Counted from the first letter of the stretch, positions 7,353 to 15,672 are shown. The stretch: 20,632 nt of DNA from Chthonomonadaceae bacterium (GCA_014377395.1 JACMPS010000095.1:1-20632); one strand, 5' to 3'. Program-made: numbers and translations. Notes: generated by a model from the sequence alone, not told the origin.

Positions 7353-7411
7353 AGTCCACCTGCGTGGACTTCGCTCTTATTAGCCGGGGAATTTATTCCC
7401 CGGACTCTCTT
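7353..7411 (-). repeat. Dispersed palindromic repeat, copy A5
   Basis: An inverted near-identical copy of A1, with the same hairpins CCGGGGAATTTATTCCCCGG and AGTCCAC/GTGGACT and the same spacing. Confidence 0.85.
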
Positions 7412-7425
7412 CAAGAGATAGAGAA

Positions 7426-7454
7426 ACCGTCCGCTTCACGAGGAAGCGAACGGT
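7426..7454 (-). terminator. Hairpin terminator at the end of the pilus gene cluster
   Basis: The 12-bp arms ACCGTCCGCTTC and GAAGCGAACGGT have one non-Watson-Crick position and a 5-base loop. On the minus strand the hairpin is followed by a pyrimidine/T-rich stretch (TTCTCTATCTCTT). It lies 40 bases past the pseudopilin stop. Confidence 0.7.
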
Positions 7455-7493
7455 CTTTCAGTTCACACTCTGCAAGTTCAGAGGGACTCCAAA

Positions 7494-7889
7494 TTACCAG
7501 GTGGCGTAAGCGGAGGTTGCCGAGACAAGTCCTCCCGAAGCCGCCGTGTAACTCCAGTTGCTGTTGTTTCCGGCAGCGGCAGCGGCGGTTGGGTCTTGCG
7601 GCATCGGTGCCGTAATGTAGGGTCCTTGCCAGCCACTCACCACGTCGGAACTAAGCTTGGAGAGGTCGGCGGGCCACGCTCCGGTATCGGCGCGGAACGT
7701 CTGAATGGCAGTACGAATTGACTTCAGGTTGGAGCGCAGGTTCGCTTCACGCGCCTGTGTGGTACGACTGGCAAACTGTGGCACGACAATCAAAGCAAGT
7801 ACCGCGATGACCACCATGACAACCAGCAATTCAATGAGAGTAAAACCGCGTTTGATACGGGTTTTGTGCGTTGGGACGTTAAACTTCAT
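7494..7889 (-). CDS. Type II secretion/type IV pilin-like pseudopilin (GspG type)
   Basis: A secreted fibre subunit of 131 residues. The ATG at 7889 follows AAGGA at 5 bases; a longer frame to 7958 is not needed. The N-terminus is short and basic, then KRG|FTLIELLVVMVVIAVLALI: a class III signal cleaved by prepilin peptidase after Gly15, with Glu at +5 and a hydrophobic assembly helix. The segment LRSNLKSIRTAIQTFRADTG and the later WQGPYITAPMPQDP are typical of GspG-like major pseudopilins. The C-terminus is Ala/Ser-rich (PTAAAAAGNN...) and ends in SAYATW, without the acidic calcium-site residues usual in proteobacterial GspG. It is last in the pilus cluster, about 170 bases after pilC. It could be the main pilin or a secretion pseudopilin; the sequence alone does not decide. 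Confidence 0.85.
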   Translation of the reverse strand: MKFNVPTHKTRIKRGFTLIELLVVMVVIAVLALIVVPQFASRTTQAREANLRSNLKSIRTAIQTFRADTGAWPADLSKLSSDVVSGWQGPYITAPMPQDPTAAAAAGNNSNWSYTAASGGLVSATSAYATW

Positions 7890-8059
7890 GTCTTTCCTTG
7901 GATCCTCCTGTAGAACACGTTGCCCGATCTCGGACAGGTTCTCAACCTTCTCTTCCATGAATTTCTTCCATGAAACCGGGTCTTTTTCACCATCATTTTG
8001 TCAACATCGTGAAAAATCCCGATCTTTGTTTCGCCTGCCCTAAAGGCAAGGAAAAGTGC

Positions 8060-9316
8060 TTACTTCACCGCGTCCGTCAGTGAATAAATGGGTCCGATGA
8101 TCGAAACCGCCATGCCACCGACCATAATGCCGATCACAACGATCATCACCGGCTCCAGAATACTGCTGAGCATTTTCAGGCGGGCGTCCACTTCCGCTTC
8201 GTAGAACTTCGCCATTCTCAGCAGTACCGAACTCATTTTGCCGGACTTCTCTCCGACAGAGATCATCTGGCAAATCATGGGGGGGAAAGCCCCTGTTTCT
8301 CGCATCGCCTGCGTGAGCGGCTTGCCCTCTTCGACACTGTGTTTGATCTTGATCATCGCTTCCTCGAAAAAGTAGTTGCCCACACTTTGAGCCGCCATAT
8401 CCAGAGAAACAAGCAGGGAAACTCCACTGTCGAGAAGCGTTCCCAATGCCCGGAGAATCCGCGAAACCGCAATTTTTACCACAATGTCATTGATGCCGGG
8501 GGTTTTCAATGAGAGCATGGTAAGCGATCTGCGCCCTCGCTCCGTTTTCAGAAATGCCCTGCCTCCGAAAAACCCGCTAAGCCCCACAATCGGGATCAAA
8601 AACCAGTTCCCCTTGAGAAACACACTGACTTTCATCAGAATCGCGGTCTGTATCGGAAGTTTTGCGTTCATGCGTGTAAAGAGTTGATCGAACTGAGGAA
8701 TGACAAACGTAAGCATGAAAATCAACACGATTGTCGTGACCACCATCAGCACCACCGGGTACGCCATCGCGCCCTTCACTTTGCGCTTCATCTCCTGCGA
8801 GGCTTCCTGATATTCCGCCGCTTGATTGAGGGTTTCGCTCAGTTTGCCGCCTACTTCGGCGGTACGGATCATCGAAACGTACATCGTTGAAAAGAGTTTG
8901 GGAAACTGCATCATCGAGTCGCCAAGCCCCACGCCCTCATTGAGTTTTCCCTTTAACTGCATCATCATGTTCTGGATTGTGAGGTTATCGTTGTGAGTGC
9001 CGAGCGAGTCTATCGCTTCGATAATCGGAACTCCCGACTCGATCATAATGGCGAGTTCGCGGCTTAACTGCGTCACGGTATCGGCTTTGATTCGCTTTGC
9101 GGTCTTTTTCTTACCCGCAAACCCCTCTGAGGGGGACTCGATGCGAGAGGGCTTGCTTTTCGCTTGTTTTGCAGAGGCGGCACTTGCTTGCATCAAGTCG
9201 AGAATAACCAAGCCTTGCTTTTGCAGTTGTCGAACGGCGGCGTCCTCGGTTTCCGCCATAAGGCGATCCGTCACTTTCGAGCCGGAATGAGTGAGTGCGG
9301 TATAAGTAAATTCCAT
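8060..9316 (-). CDS. pilC: Inner-membrane platform protein PilC/GspF
   Basis: The polytopic inner-membrane protein on which the pilus or pseudopilus is assembled by the ATPase. It has 418 residues, the normal length. The ATG at 9316 is preceded by AAAAAGG at about 4 bases; the open frame further upstream runs into the previous gene and is rejected. Two repeated T2SSF domains are visible: one around 80-205 (LSRELAIMIESGVPIIEAID, then the GGKLSETL type of motif) and one in the C-terminal third (ILRALGTLLDSGVSLLVSLD, then VGEKSGKMSSVLLRMA). Membrane helices are clear around 205-235, 260-280 and at the C-terminus (EPVMIVVIGIMVGGMAVSII). It follows pilB after about 160 bases that contain an inverted repeat. 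Confidence 0.93.
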   Translation of the reverse strand: MEFTYTALTHSGSKVTDRLMAETEDAAVRQLQKQGLVILDLMQASAASAKQAKSKPSRIESPSEGFAGKKKTAKRIKADTVTQLSRELAIMIESGVPIIEAIDSLGTHNDNLTIQNMMMQLKGKLNEGVGLGDSMMQFPKLFSTMYVSMIRTAEVGGKLSETLNQAAEYQEASQEMKRKVKGAMAYPVVLMVVTTIVLIFMLTFVIPQFDQLFTRMNAKLPIQTAILMKVSVFLKGNWFLIPIVGLSGFFGGRAFLKTERGRRSLTMLSLKTPGINDIVVKIAVSRILRALGTLLDSGVSLLVSLDMAAQSVGNYFFEEAMIKIKHSVEEGKPLTQAMRETGAFPPMICQMISVGEKSGKMSSVLLRMAKFYEAEVDARLKMLSSILEPVMIVVIGIMVGGMAVSIIGPIYSLTDAVK

Positions 9317-9398
9317 TTCGCCTTTTTCCTGATTTCCAAAGAACTGTGATTTGCTCACTTTACACATCGCGGGCAAACAATAAAGCAATCCGGTTTCT

Positions 9399-9460
9399 TC
9401 CCTGATGCAAGGGGAGGGAGTGGATATCTGATGCTCTTCGCCCAATTTCTGCATCAGGGA
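9399..9460. repeat. Long inverted repeat in the pilB-pilC gap
   Basis: TCCCTGATGCA (9399-9409) and its exact complement TGCATCAGGGA (9450-9460), separated by 40 bases with GC-rich GGGGAGGGAG inside. It lies between two genes of one operon and could fold in the transcript. Confidence 0.55.
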
Positions 9461-9476
9461 GGGGAGTAAAATCTGC

Positions 9477-11174
9477 CTAAACCATCGTGATGCGGAGAAC
9501 CTCTTCGGGGGTGGACAATCCTTCCCGCAATTTCGTAATGGCATCGTCACGCAAAGACCCGCGCCCGCACAATCCCGCCGCTTTGAGTTCTTGAGTGGGG
9601 GCTTTCGTCAAAATCATCTGTTGAATTTTCTCGTCAACGCTGAGCAATTCATAAATGCCGCGCCTTCCCCGATAGCCCGTCTGGTTGCACATCTCACAGC
9701 CGGTCCCCTTTTGATAGGTAAAAGGTGCATCAGGGGGCAGATCGAGTGTCGTCAGAAGTTCAGAAGGGGTGACGTGCGGCTGACCGCACCGAACGCAATT
9801 TACGCGAATCAAGCGTTGTGACAGGGAAGCCATGAGCGCGGAAGCCACCAGAAACGGCTCGACGCCCATATCAATCAAGCGCGTGATTGCTCCTGCTGAG
9901 TCGTTCGCGTGAATCGTGGACATTACTAGATGCCCGGTGAGTGCCGCTTCTATCGCAATTCTTGCCGTTTCGGAGTCGCGAATCTCTCCGACAAGAATAA
10001 TATCCGGGTCTTGACGCACAAGGGTGCGTAGCCCTGAGGCGAAAGTCACGCCCGCTTTCGGGTTGACGTTGCCCTGAATAATCCCCTGCAACTGGTATTC
10101 CACCGGGTCTTCAATCGTCATGATGTTGCGATGAACTTCATTGATCGCGTTCAGACAGGCGTAAAGCGTCGTCGTTTTGCCGGAGCCTGTCGGTCCGCAA
10201 ACAAGCACCATGCCGTAGGGACGATGAATTAATTCGTCCATTTGCGTGTGAATAGCAAACGGCATTCCGAGTTTTTCAAGTCCGATCCGTGCCGCTTTTT
10301 TGTCGAGAATACGAAGTACCATGTTCTCGCCATGCACGGACGGGTAGGTAGAAACGCGGAAATCGTATTCGCCCATTTGCGTGGTCAGGCTAATGCGCCC
10401 GTCCTGTGGAGCGCGACGCTCAGCGATGTCCATATTTCCCATAATTTTCAAGCGTGAGATGACGGACAACTGAAGATTTTTAGGAATCGTGATTACCTCC
10501 GTCAACATTCCGTCTACCCGGTAACGCACACGGACACGATCTTTTTCCGGGTTAAGGTGAATGTCGGAGGTGCGGGAGGCAATCCCCCGCATCAAAATTT
10601 CGTTGACGAGGCGGATGACGGGAGAACGGGAATCGCCCTGCGAGAGTTCATTGAGGGAGGAGGCGGAAAGCTCTTCACTCTCCACTCCCGGCATGGTTTC
10701 GGTGGCTTCGGTGACCAATGCACCCAGCTCGTCGTAAGTCCCGAACACGCGAGTAATTGCGCCTTGAATGTCTTCACGCGAAGAGATCACCGGATCAATG
10801 TCAAGACCCGTGTGCGCTCTGATCTCGTCGGAAGCATGAATGTCAAGCGGATTTGCAAACGCTACGGTGATGCTGGTGGCACTGCGCTCGATAGGGATTG
10901 CGGAAAGGCGAATCGCCATTGTCGAAGTGACAAGACGCGCTACAGGTCCGTCTATTTCAAGATCGGAGAGGGCAACATAGGGCATTCCCAACTGTTTGCC
11001 CGTGTAGCGCACCCGCTCTTGCTCGGAGAGAAATCCGACGCGAACGAGCATATCTCCTACGGACTCGGTTGCGTTTTCTCGTTCACCCAGCAAACGCGCA
11101 AGCCTGTCCTGAGAGATAACTCCCTCGGCAATCAAAATTTCGCTGAACCCGTGATCGTGATAAGTGACACTCAT
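9477..11174 (-). CDS. pilB: Assembly ATPase PilB/GspE
   Basis: A cytoplasmic hexameric ATPase that powers extension of the pilus or pseudopilus. It has 565 residues from the ATG at 11174; a frame extension to 11237 exists, and neither start has a strong ribosome binding site. Domains in order: N-terminal GspE/PilB domain (about 1-140), linker, N2 domain (about 185-300, SDIHLNPEKDRVRVRYRVDG), and RecA-like motor. Motor motifs: Walker A GPTGSGKTTT (327-336), Asp box TIEDPVEYQL, Walker B DIILVGEIRD (391-400) and His box GHLVMSTIHAND. The zinc site is intact (Cys460, 463, 493 and 496), which favours an extension motor over the PilT retraction type. It lies between pilQ and pilC. No pilT is present in the window. 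Confidence 0.94.
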   Translation of the reverse strand: MSVTYHDHGFSEILIAEGVISQDRLARLLGERENATESVGDMLVRVGFLSEQERVRYTGKQLGMPYVALSDLEIDGPVARLVTSTMAIRLSAIPIERSATSITVAFANPLDIHASDEIRAHTGLDIDPVISSREDIQGAITRVFGTYDELGALVTEATETMPGVESEELSASSLNELSQGDSRSPVIRLVNEILMRGIASRTSDIHLNPEKDRVRVRYRVDGMLTEVITIPKNLQLSVISRLKIMGNMDIAERRAPQDGRISLTTQMGEYDFRVSTYPSVHGENMVLRILDKKAARIGLEKLGMPFAIHTQMDELIHRPYGMVLVCGPTGSGKTTTLYACLNAINEVHRNIMTIEDPVEYQLQGIIQGNVNPKAGVTFASGLRTLVRQDPDIILVGEIRDSETARIAIEAALTGHLVMSTIHANDSAGAITRLIDMGVEPFLVASALMASLSQRLIRVNCVRCGQPHVTPSELLTTLDLPPDAPFTYQKGTGCEMCNQTGYRGRRGIYELLSVDEKIQQMILTKAPTQELKAAGLCGRGSLRDDAITKLREGLSTPEEVLRITMV

Positions 11175-11255
11175 GGTATTGTTCTGTTCTTCGCCCTCAC
11201 TATTTTCAGGTGCGGCAAGTAGCCCTATGCGATGCACAACGGCTTTGCATCGACT

Positions 11256-11308
11256 CCCCTCTCCCTCCGAGCCTGCGAGGGCACAAGGGAGAGGGGCGGG
11301 GGGTGAGG
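11256..11308. repeat. GC-rich palindromic repeat (B2) between pilQ and pilB
   Basis: CCCCTCTCCCT (11256-11266) pairs exactly with AGGGAGAGGGG (11286-11296) over a 19-base loop, followed by a G-rich tail GCGGGGGGTGAGGG. It lies directly after the pilQ stop on the transcript. Confidence 0.7.
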
Positions 11309-11309
11309 G

Positions 11310-13193
11310 TTAGTCCTTTAAGATTTCGGGTTCGATAGTCACGATGACCTCGGATTTACTGCGCGTCTTTTTACGATAATTGAAAAGTTCACCGAAAAAA
11401 GGAATCTTCGAGAGGATCGGCACTGCCTCGCGGGTATTGATCTCTTCATCACGGATGAGACCGCCGACTACCATTTGTTGACCGCTTTTCATTCGTACCG
11501 TTGTCTGCTCTTCACGGGTGCTGACCTGCGGATAACTCGCGCCGTTGACATTGAGAAAGCCCGTGATCGAGGAGACTTGCGGGTAAAGAGTGATCGTGAA
11601 TTCGTCATTTTCGTCAATCAGCACCGCGACTTGCATATAGATGCCAACCCGCTCTTGTTGCACCGAGTAATTAGGCTGATTATTCTGCGAAAGGCTGACG
11701 ACAACCGGATAAAGGATTTTCTGCCCGATCTGAATGAAACTGCGCTCACCGTCGAGCAAAGTCAGGTTCGGAGAGGCAAGCAGTTTGGCTTTGTTGTTTT
11801 GCTCCAACGCACTGAGTTTGGCGTCAATGTAAACGGGGGTATGCCCGAATGCACCGAAACTGATGCTGTTGACAAGCGGGTCGGTTCCGGCAGTGGAACC
11901 CGTTCCGCTCGGTGTGCCGGAACTTGTCGAGCCACCCGTAGAGGCAGAAGTGCTCGGCTGCTCCTTCACCGAAAAATTGCTCCAGTTCCAGCGCAAACCG
12001 AGTTCGCGCAGGGCTTCGGAATTGACATCGGTGATGCGGACATTGATTCGCACCTGCTTGCGTCGAATGTCAATTTTTCGGGCAAGATCAAGAGCGCGAT
12101 CCACAAGAGAAGCCTCTCCGTACAAAATGACAACGCGGGAAGTCGAGTTGGAAAGACTGCCGGAGGTGCTTGAAGCGGAACTGCTGGCTCCGCTACTTGC
12201 CCCGTCCACACTTGAAGAGGACGCCGCAATCGTGGAACTAGAAAGCCCCGTAACCGTGCCGGAACTGCCCCCCGGAGATACAAGAGACGGCGACGTGTGA
12301 TCCGCTCCTACACCTACCTTCAACTGGTTCGGCTCGAACATACTCACGATGCTTCGCACAAGAGTCGAGGCAACGATGTAGCGGCAACGGTAGACTTCCT
12401 GCTTCATCACGGGCGTTGCAAGGGGAATCACGTCCTGCTTGACAAGGGGGAAGGCAACCGCCATTTCCTTTTCACCCGCCACGATAAAAACTTCTCCCTC
12501 TTTGCGGTAACTCATGCCCGCCGATTTCGAGAGCATCGAAACGGCTTGCTCGAAGGAAACGCCCTTGAGTTGCGCCGTCACTTTGGGGCTTGTGCCGAGC
12601 ATGGCAACCGAACCGCCCACCGTTTTGGCAAGCGAGGTCAAAAGCGAAGACAAATCGGTTTGGTAAGCGTTGACATCGAATAAGCCCTCGGAGACGGTGA
12701 ACTGTGGCTCACGCTTTTCGGTTTCCGCCGGGAAAATGCGAACGCGAATTGTTTTTCGACCCGGTGATGAAACAAGGGCGCATCGAGCGTCCTGCGAGAG
12801 ATCAAAGGTCAAACGTGAGTCGCGAAGGGGCAGGGGACTCACTTCGACGCCCATGCGAGTGACCATTCCCGTGTCTTCAAGATTTAAGGCGAGATTGGAC
12901 GCAAGTTCGGAAGAGGGAACCGAGCCGGGAAGCAACAGCGTGACCTGTTTCCCTTTTTGTGAGAGAAGCGGAGCGGTCTCGCCGCGCAGGGTGATGTCCA
13001 CGAGCGTGTCGTCTCCCGATGTCGAAGTTTTCACTCCCATGATTTGTGCGAAAGCCGGAGTCTTCGGTTTGCTCTCTTTTGCCTCACGAGGGGAAGTTTT
13101 CGATTTTTCGGTGAGGGCTTCCGTTTGGGCGCTCCCGCTCACGAGAGTTGCCGCGCTTGCCGTCAAAAGCCATAATTTTTTATTGGTTTGCAT
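11310..13193 (-). CDS. pilQ: Outer-membrane secretin PilQ/GspD
   Basis: Forms the gated outer-membrane ring through which the fibre passes. It has 627 residues. The ATG at 13193 follows GGGAAG at 6 bases. It has an N-terminal hydrophobic export signal, an AMIN-like region (about 48-155), an STN-like domain (about 170-240, LSSLLTSLAKTVGGSVAML), a secretin N-type domain (about 265-375) and the secretin core (about 380-625) with ASPNLTLLDGERSFIQIG, MKSGQQMVVGGL and the hallmark VPILSKIPFFGELF. Two low-complexity Ser/Gly/Thr-rich inserts, at about 301-352 and 411-437, interrupt the N-domain and the start of the core. It lies 15 bases after the PilP-like gene, so the two are translationally close. 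Confidence 0.93.
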   Translation of the reverse strand: MQTNKKLWLLTASAATLVSGSAQTEALTEKSKTSPREAKESKPKTPAFAQIMGVKTSTSGDDTLVDITLRGETAPLLSQKGKQVTLLLPGSVPSSELASNLALNLEDTGMVTRMGVEVSPLPLRDSRLTFDLSQDARCALVSSPGRKTIRVRIFPAETEKREPQFTVSEGLFDVNAYQTDLSSLLTSLAKTVGGSVAMLGTSPKVTAQLKGVSFEQAVSMLSKSAGMSYRKEGEVFIVAGEKEMAVAFPLVKQDVIPLATPVMKQEVYRCRYIVASTLVRSIVSMFEPNQLKVGVGADHTSPSLVSPGGSSGTVTGLSSSTIAASSSSVDGASSGASSSASSTSGSLSNSTSRVVILYGEASLVDRALDLARKIDIRRKQVRINVRITDVNSEALRELGLRWNWSNFSVKEQPSTSASTGGSTSSGTPSGTGSTAGTDPLVNSISFGAFGHTPVYIDAKLSALEQNNKAKLLASPNLTLLDGERSFIQIGQKILYPVVVSLSQNNQPNYSVQQERVGIYMQVAVLIDENDEFTITLYPQVSSITGFLNVNGASYPQVSTREEQTTVRMKSGQQMVVGGLIRDEEINTREAVPILSKIPFFGELFNYRKKTRSKSEVIVTIEPEILKD

Positions 13194-13208
13194 TTCTAAC
13201 TTCCCAGC

Positions 13209-14093
13209 CTAATTCTGCGATTTTTCCTGACCACCCGGTTCTAACCGGGTAGGGGAATTCGCAACCGTCTCCGATGCGTCTCTCGCTGATTCTTCTTCGC
13301 CCGTTTGTCGGGTTAAAGTCCAGAAGCCGCTTTGCGATGCCAGCACAATCGCCCCTTCACGAATCGCGATCACGCGCAATCCGCGTACCGTTTCACCCCG
13401 ATGCAAACTCAGCGAACGTCCCCCGTCTACTTCGAGGAGTGCTGTCAAGCCTGAGTTGCTTTTCAGCACGGCTTTCAATCTCCACCCGGCAATGCGTTCC
13501 GTGTCACCTCTTGGCGAAACTCCGGTTCCTGATTTTTTGTCTCGTTCGCCCGAAGTCGGGCTTGTGTTGCTCGTTCTCGCATCGGGTAAGCCCGGCAAAA
13601 GAGGGTTGTTCCCCATCTTGCTTGCGCCTGTAGGGGCATAACTTCCGCCGTTGAATCTGTCGCTATCCGACTTTATTAGATTTTTTACCCTCCCGGATGA
13701 GATCGGGTAGAGTTTCAGAGAGGCAGGCGAAGCCCCCCCCGCACGGGGTGTTGCCTCGACGAAGCCGCCCCCATTGAAAGAAGAATTGCCACCCTGTTTC
13801 TCGGATTGTTTTGTAAGGAGCGGGTGCGAGAAAGGATCGTGCATCCTGGTTTCAGTGGCGGAAACAAACTTCAGCCCGCTCAGGTCTTTCTCCGCGATTG
13901 CTCCCGGAATTGCCCCTTCCTTTGGAGAAGGAGTATTCGGATTGCCCGGTGAGTTGGCTCCCATGTCCGCAGGAGGAGGGACGGGCGAAGTCGGTCTGCT
14001 CGTCAAAGTCAGCACCGTTTTGATCCCCGAACCGACAAGAATCAGCACCAGCACCCCGACAACCGCCGGATTATTTTTTTGTGATTTCGTCAT
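13209..14093 (-). CDS. PilP-like bitopic pilus assembly protein
   Basis: Probably the link between the PilN/PilO frame and the secretin, judged mainly by place. It has 294 residues. It has one membrane helix near the N-terminus (about 10-29), a long Pro/Gly/Ser-rich linker (about 32-200), and a compact beta-rich region (about 203-261, GWRLKAVLKSNSGLTALLEV ... LHRGETVRGLRVIAIREGAI) that resembles the small domain of PilP/GspC proteins. Unlike proteobacterial PilP, which is a lipoprotein of about 175 residues, it has no lipobox and an N-terminal anchor as in GspC. Its ATG overlaps the pilO stop as ATGA (14093-14090), showing coupled translation. The function is inferred from position and the C-terminal domain, not from strong sequence identity. 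Confidence 0.72.
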   Translation of the reverse strand: MTKSQKNNPAVVGVLVLILVGSGIKTVLTLTSRPTSPVPPPADMGANSPGNPNTPSPKEGAIPGAIAEKDLSGLKFVSATETRMHDPFSHPLLTKQSEKQGGNSSFNGGGFVEATPRAGGASPASLKLYPISSGRVKNLIKSDSDRFNGGSYAPTGASKMGNNPLLPGLPDARTSNTSPTSGERDKKSGTGVSPRGDTERIAGWRLKAVLKSNSGLTALLEVDGGRSLSLHRGETVRGLRVIAIREGAIVLASQSGFWTLTRQTGEEESARDASETVANSPTRLEPGGQEKSQN

Positions 14094-14761
14094 GATTTTG
14101 AGTCTGCTAGTCCATAAAGAACCCCGGTGATTCTCATCATCAGCACGACTTTGCCGCCTACGTCAATTCGGCTTCGTGAGAGGTCTACTTTGAGCAGGTC
14201 GAATAGTGAGGGCATTTGCGCGAGACCTTGAAGCGTTTTCGTCAAGCTCTCGAAACTACCGATCACCTCGAACTCGAAAGCCGCCTGTCCCCACCCGTCC
14301 GCCACCTGTAGACCCTGACCCGGGCTTCCCGCAGGTTTGGGTTCATTGGGATTTGGCGTGTTGCCTCCTCCCGGAGTACTTGCACCCGCCGGGGTTGGGG
14401 CAGTCGTAGAGGCAACCGGGGGCTTGTAATGCAAATTGAGTTTTTCTACCCCGGCGACTTCACCCGCTTTGCCCACCATATTCGCGAATTGGATTCCGCC
14501 GAAGGTCAGGGGGGGAGCCACTTTCAGACTTTTCGCATTGAGTGCGTCTTGCTTTTTGTGGTTTAGGGCAACCGTGACTTCATTGATCTTCTGCCGAATC
14601 GTGGCGAGTTTCCGGCGTTCCTCGCCGATAGCCCTTCCGCTACTCCAGAACAAAAAGAAAGCCCCTAAAAGCCACACCGCGAAAACACCCCCAGTGATGC
14701 TGAGTGCAAGCCGGAGTATGCGCTGAGTTTGTGGTTGAGAAAGTAAAATTTGCCACGGCAT
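14090..14761 (-). CDS. pilO: Pilus assembly protein PilO
   Basis: An inner-membrane partner of PilN that aligns the machine between membrane and secretin. It has 223 residues from the ATG at 14761, which follows AAAGGA at about 9 bases. The open frame further upstream to 14848 passes through repeat A6 and is rejected. It has a membrane helix (about 17-40), a coiled coil (about 44-72), and a ferredoxin-like periplasmic domain split by a Pro/Ala/Gly/Thr-rich insert (about 113-150); the second half is at 155-217 (FEFEVIGSFESLTKTLQGLA). The FGGIQFANMVGKAGEVAGVE segment is typical of PilO. It ends with an ATGA overlap into the PilP-like gene. Confidence 0.83.
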   Translation of the reverse strand: MPWQILLSQPQTQRILRLALSITGGVFAVWLLGAFFLFWSSGRAIGEERRKLATIRQKINEVTVALNHKKQDALNAKSLKVAPPLTFGGIQFANMVGKAGEVAGVEKLNLHYKPPVASTTAPTPAGASTPGGGNTPNPNEPKPAGSPGQGLQVADGWGQAAFEFEVIGSFESLTKTLQGLAQMPSLFDLLKVDLSRSRIDVGGKVVLMMRITGVLYGLADSKS

Positions 14762-14771
14762 CGAAATGTGT

Positions 14772-14804
14772 CCTTTGGGACGTGTCGGAATAAATTCGCC
14801 GCCA
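14772..14804 (+). repeat. Dispersed repeat, partial copy A6
   Basis: CGGAATAAATTCGCCGCC with its upstream flank. It lies just before the pilO start and is read through by the rejected upstream frame. Confidence 0.6.
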
Positions 14805-14877
14805 ACAAAATGCGGGATCGGCGGAACATTTTTCGACATTGCAAACAAAATACGGAACGAAATCTAAGACCAAACCC

Positions 14878-14939
14878 GGCGGAATGAATTCGCCGCTGGC
14901 GGCTTCGCCGATAGTCCTGCGTACATTAATGCCGCGAGA
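14878..14939 (+). repeat. Dispersed repeat, copy A7
   Basis: GGCGGAATGAATTCGCCGCT through GATAGTCCTGCGTACA. It aligns with copy A3 inside the MITE-like element and sits between pilN and pilO. Confidence 0.75.
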
Positions 14940-14955
14940 TTTTATCGGTAAACTC

Positions 14956-15576
14956 TTACTTCCCGGTCGGTGAGGTAAGCGCACCGTTGCCCGTGACCTC
15001 GAACTTAAACTGAATTCCGTGAGAGCCGAGTTCGGGATAGGCGTTTGCCTCGATCAGCGAGACACTGGTAAAAAACGGCATTTTCTTCAGGGAGGTCATC
15101 ATTTGTTGCATGATCTCGCCCCTTTCACAGTAGCCGCGTACCGTGATTTTTTCCTTTTTATCGGTGGTGCCGTCCACCTGAACCTGCTCCAGAAAGAGCC
15201 CGTTAGGAACGCAGGAAGCCAGTGCCAGCGAAAACGCCGCCCACCCCTCACGCCGACCCCGACTGATCGTAAATTTCTGCCATTGAGCACTTCCCGTGTC
15301 CACTTCGATGCTTGATTGCGCGACGGTTGCGACTCGCTTTTCCACTTGCGCCGTTTGTTGCTGAACTGTTTTCAGCAGTCCGCGTTGCTGAAACGCCATG
15401 ACCGTCAGGGGCAAACAAACCACCAATCCCACGCCAAGCACCCCACCGAGCGCGATAACTTCACGGTAACGCTTTCGGGTGACTTCCGTATTTTCTTTCG
15501 TTCTGCGCTTGTGCAGATCAATGACCGGAATTCCGGCATACCGCAGGGAGGTCGGCTCCCACACCATTTCGCTCAT
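14956..15576 (-). CDS. pilN: Pilus assembly protein PilN
   Basis: An inner-membrane protein that binds cytoplasmic PilM through its N-terminal tail and pairs with PilO in the periplasm. It has 206 residues from the ATG at 15576, with a strong GAGGGAG 6 bases upstream; the longer frame to 15756 runs through repeat A8 and is rejected. The N-terminal tail contains IPVIDLHKRR (about 16-25), in the place of the PilM-binding INLLP-type motif. A membrane helix follows at about 40-61, then a coiled coil (about 62-90) and a ferredoxin-like fold (ALASCVPNGLFLEQVQVDG ... KITVRGYCERGEIMQQMM ... FTSVSLIEANAY). It follows pilM after 308 bases filled with repeats and precedes pilO. Confidence 0.85.
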   Translation of the reverse strand: MSEMVWEPTSLRYAGIPVIDLHKRRTKENTEVTRKRYREVIALGGVLGVGLVVCLPLTVMAFQQRGLLKTVQQQTAQVEKRVATVAQSSIEVDTGSAQWQKFTISRGRREGWAAFSLALASCVPNGLFLEQVQVDGTTDKKEKITVRGYCERGEIMQQMMTSLKKMPFFTSVSLIEANAYPELGSHGIQFKFEVTGNGALTSPTGK

Positions 15577-15672
15577 GGTTTTCTCCCTCTGAGTTTTGCT
15601 ACGACTTTGGTTTGCGATCCCTGCAAAGCCGAAAAAAGAGTTTTCATTTTTTGCGCTTGCCGCAAAACATTT

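Larger units (their letters stand above)
7032..7493. other. Repeat-filled intergenic stretch without a gene
   Basis: No convincing coding region lies here; short open frames are repeat sequence. It holds, in order, a MITE-like element (7052-7201), repeat A4 (7221-7278), repeat A5 (7353-7411) and the terminator of the pilus cluster (7426-7454). Confidence 0.8.

Noticed and set aside
7117..7359. Minus-strand open frame of 80 codons in the repeat region
   Set aside because: It consists of the MITE-like element and dispersed repeats.
7052..7411. Possible CRISPR array or tandem repeats
   Set aside because: The repeats are palindromic, unevenly spaced, in both orientations and scattered through the window, without regular spacers or cas genes.
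10557..11222. Plus-strand open frame of 221 codons opposite pilB
   Set aside because: It is a mirror of the well-supported pilB coding frame; His/Asn/Arg-rich composition and no recognisable domain.
11475..13212. Several plus-strand open frames opposite pilQ
   Set aside because: All lie antisense to a complete secretin gene and show no domain features.
14640..14984. Minus-strand open frame of 114 codons between pilN and pilO
   Set aside because: It is in another frame from pilO, overlaps the pilO N-terminus and reads through repeats A6 and A7; no family signal.
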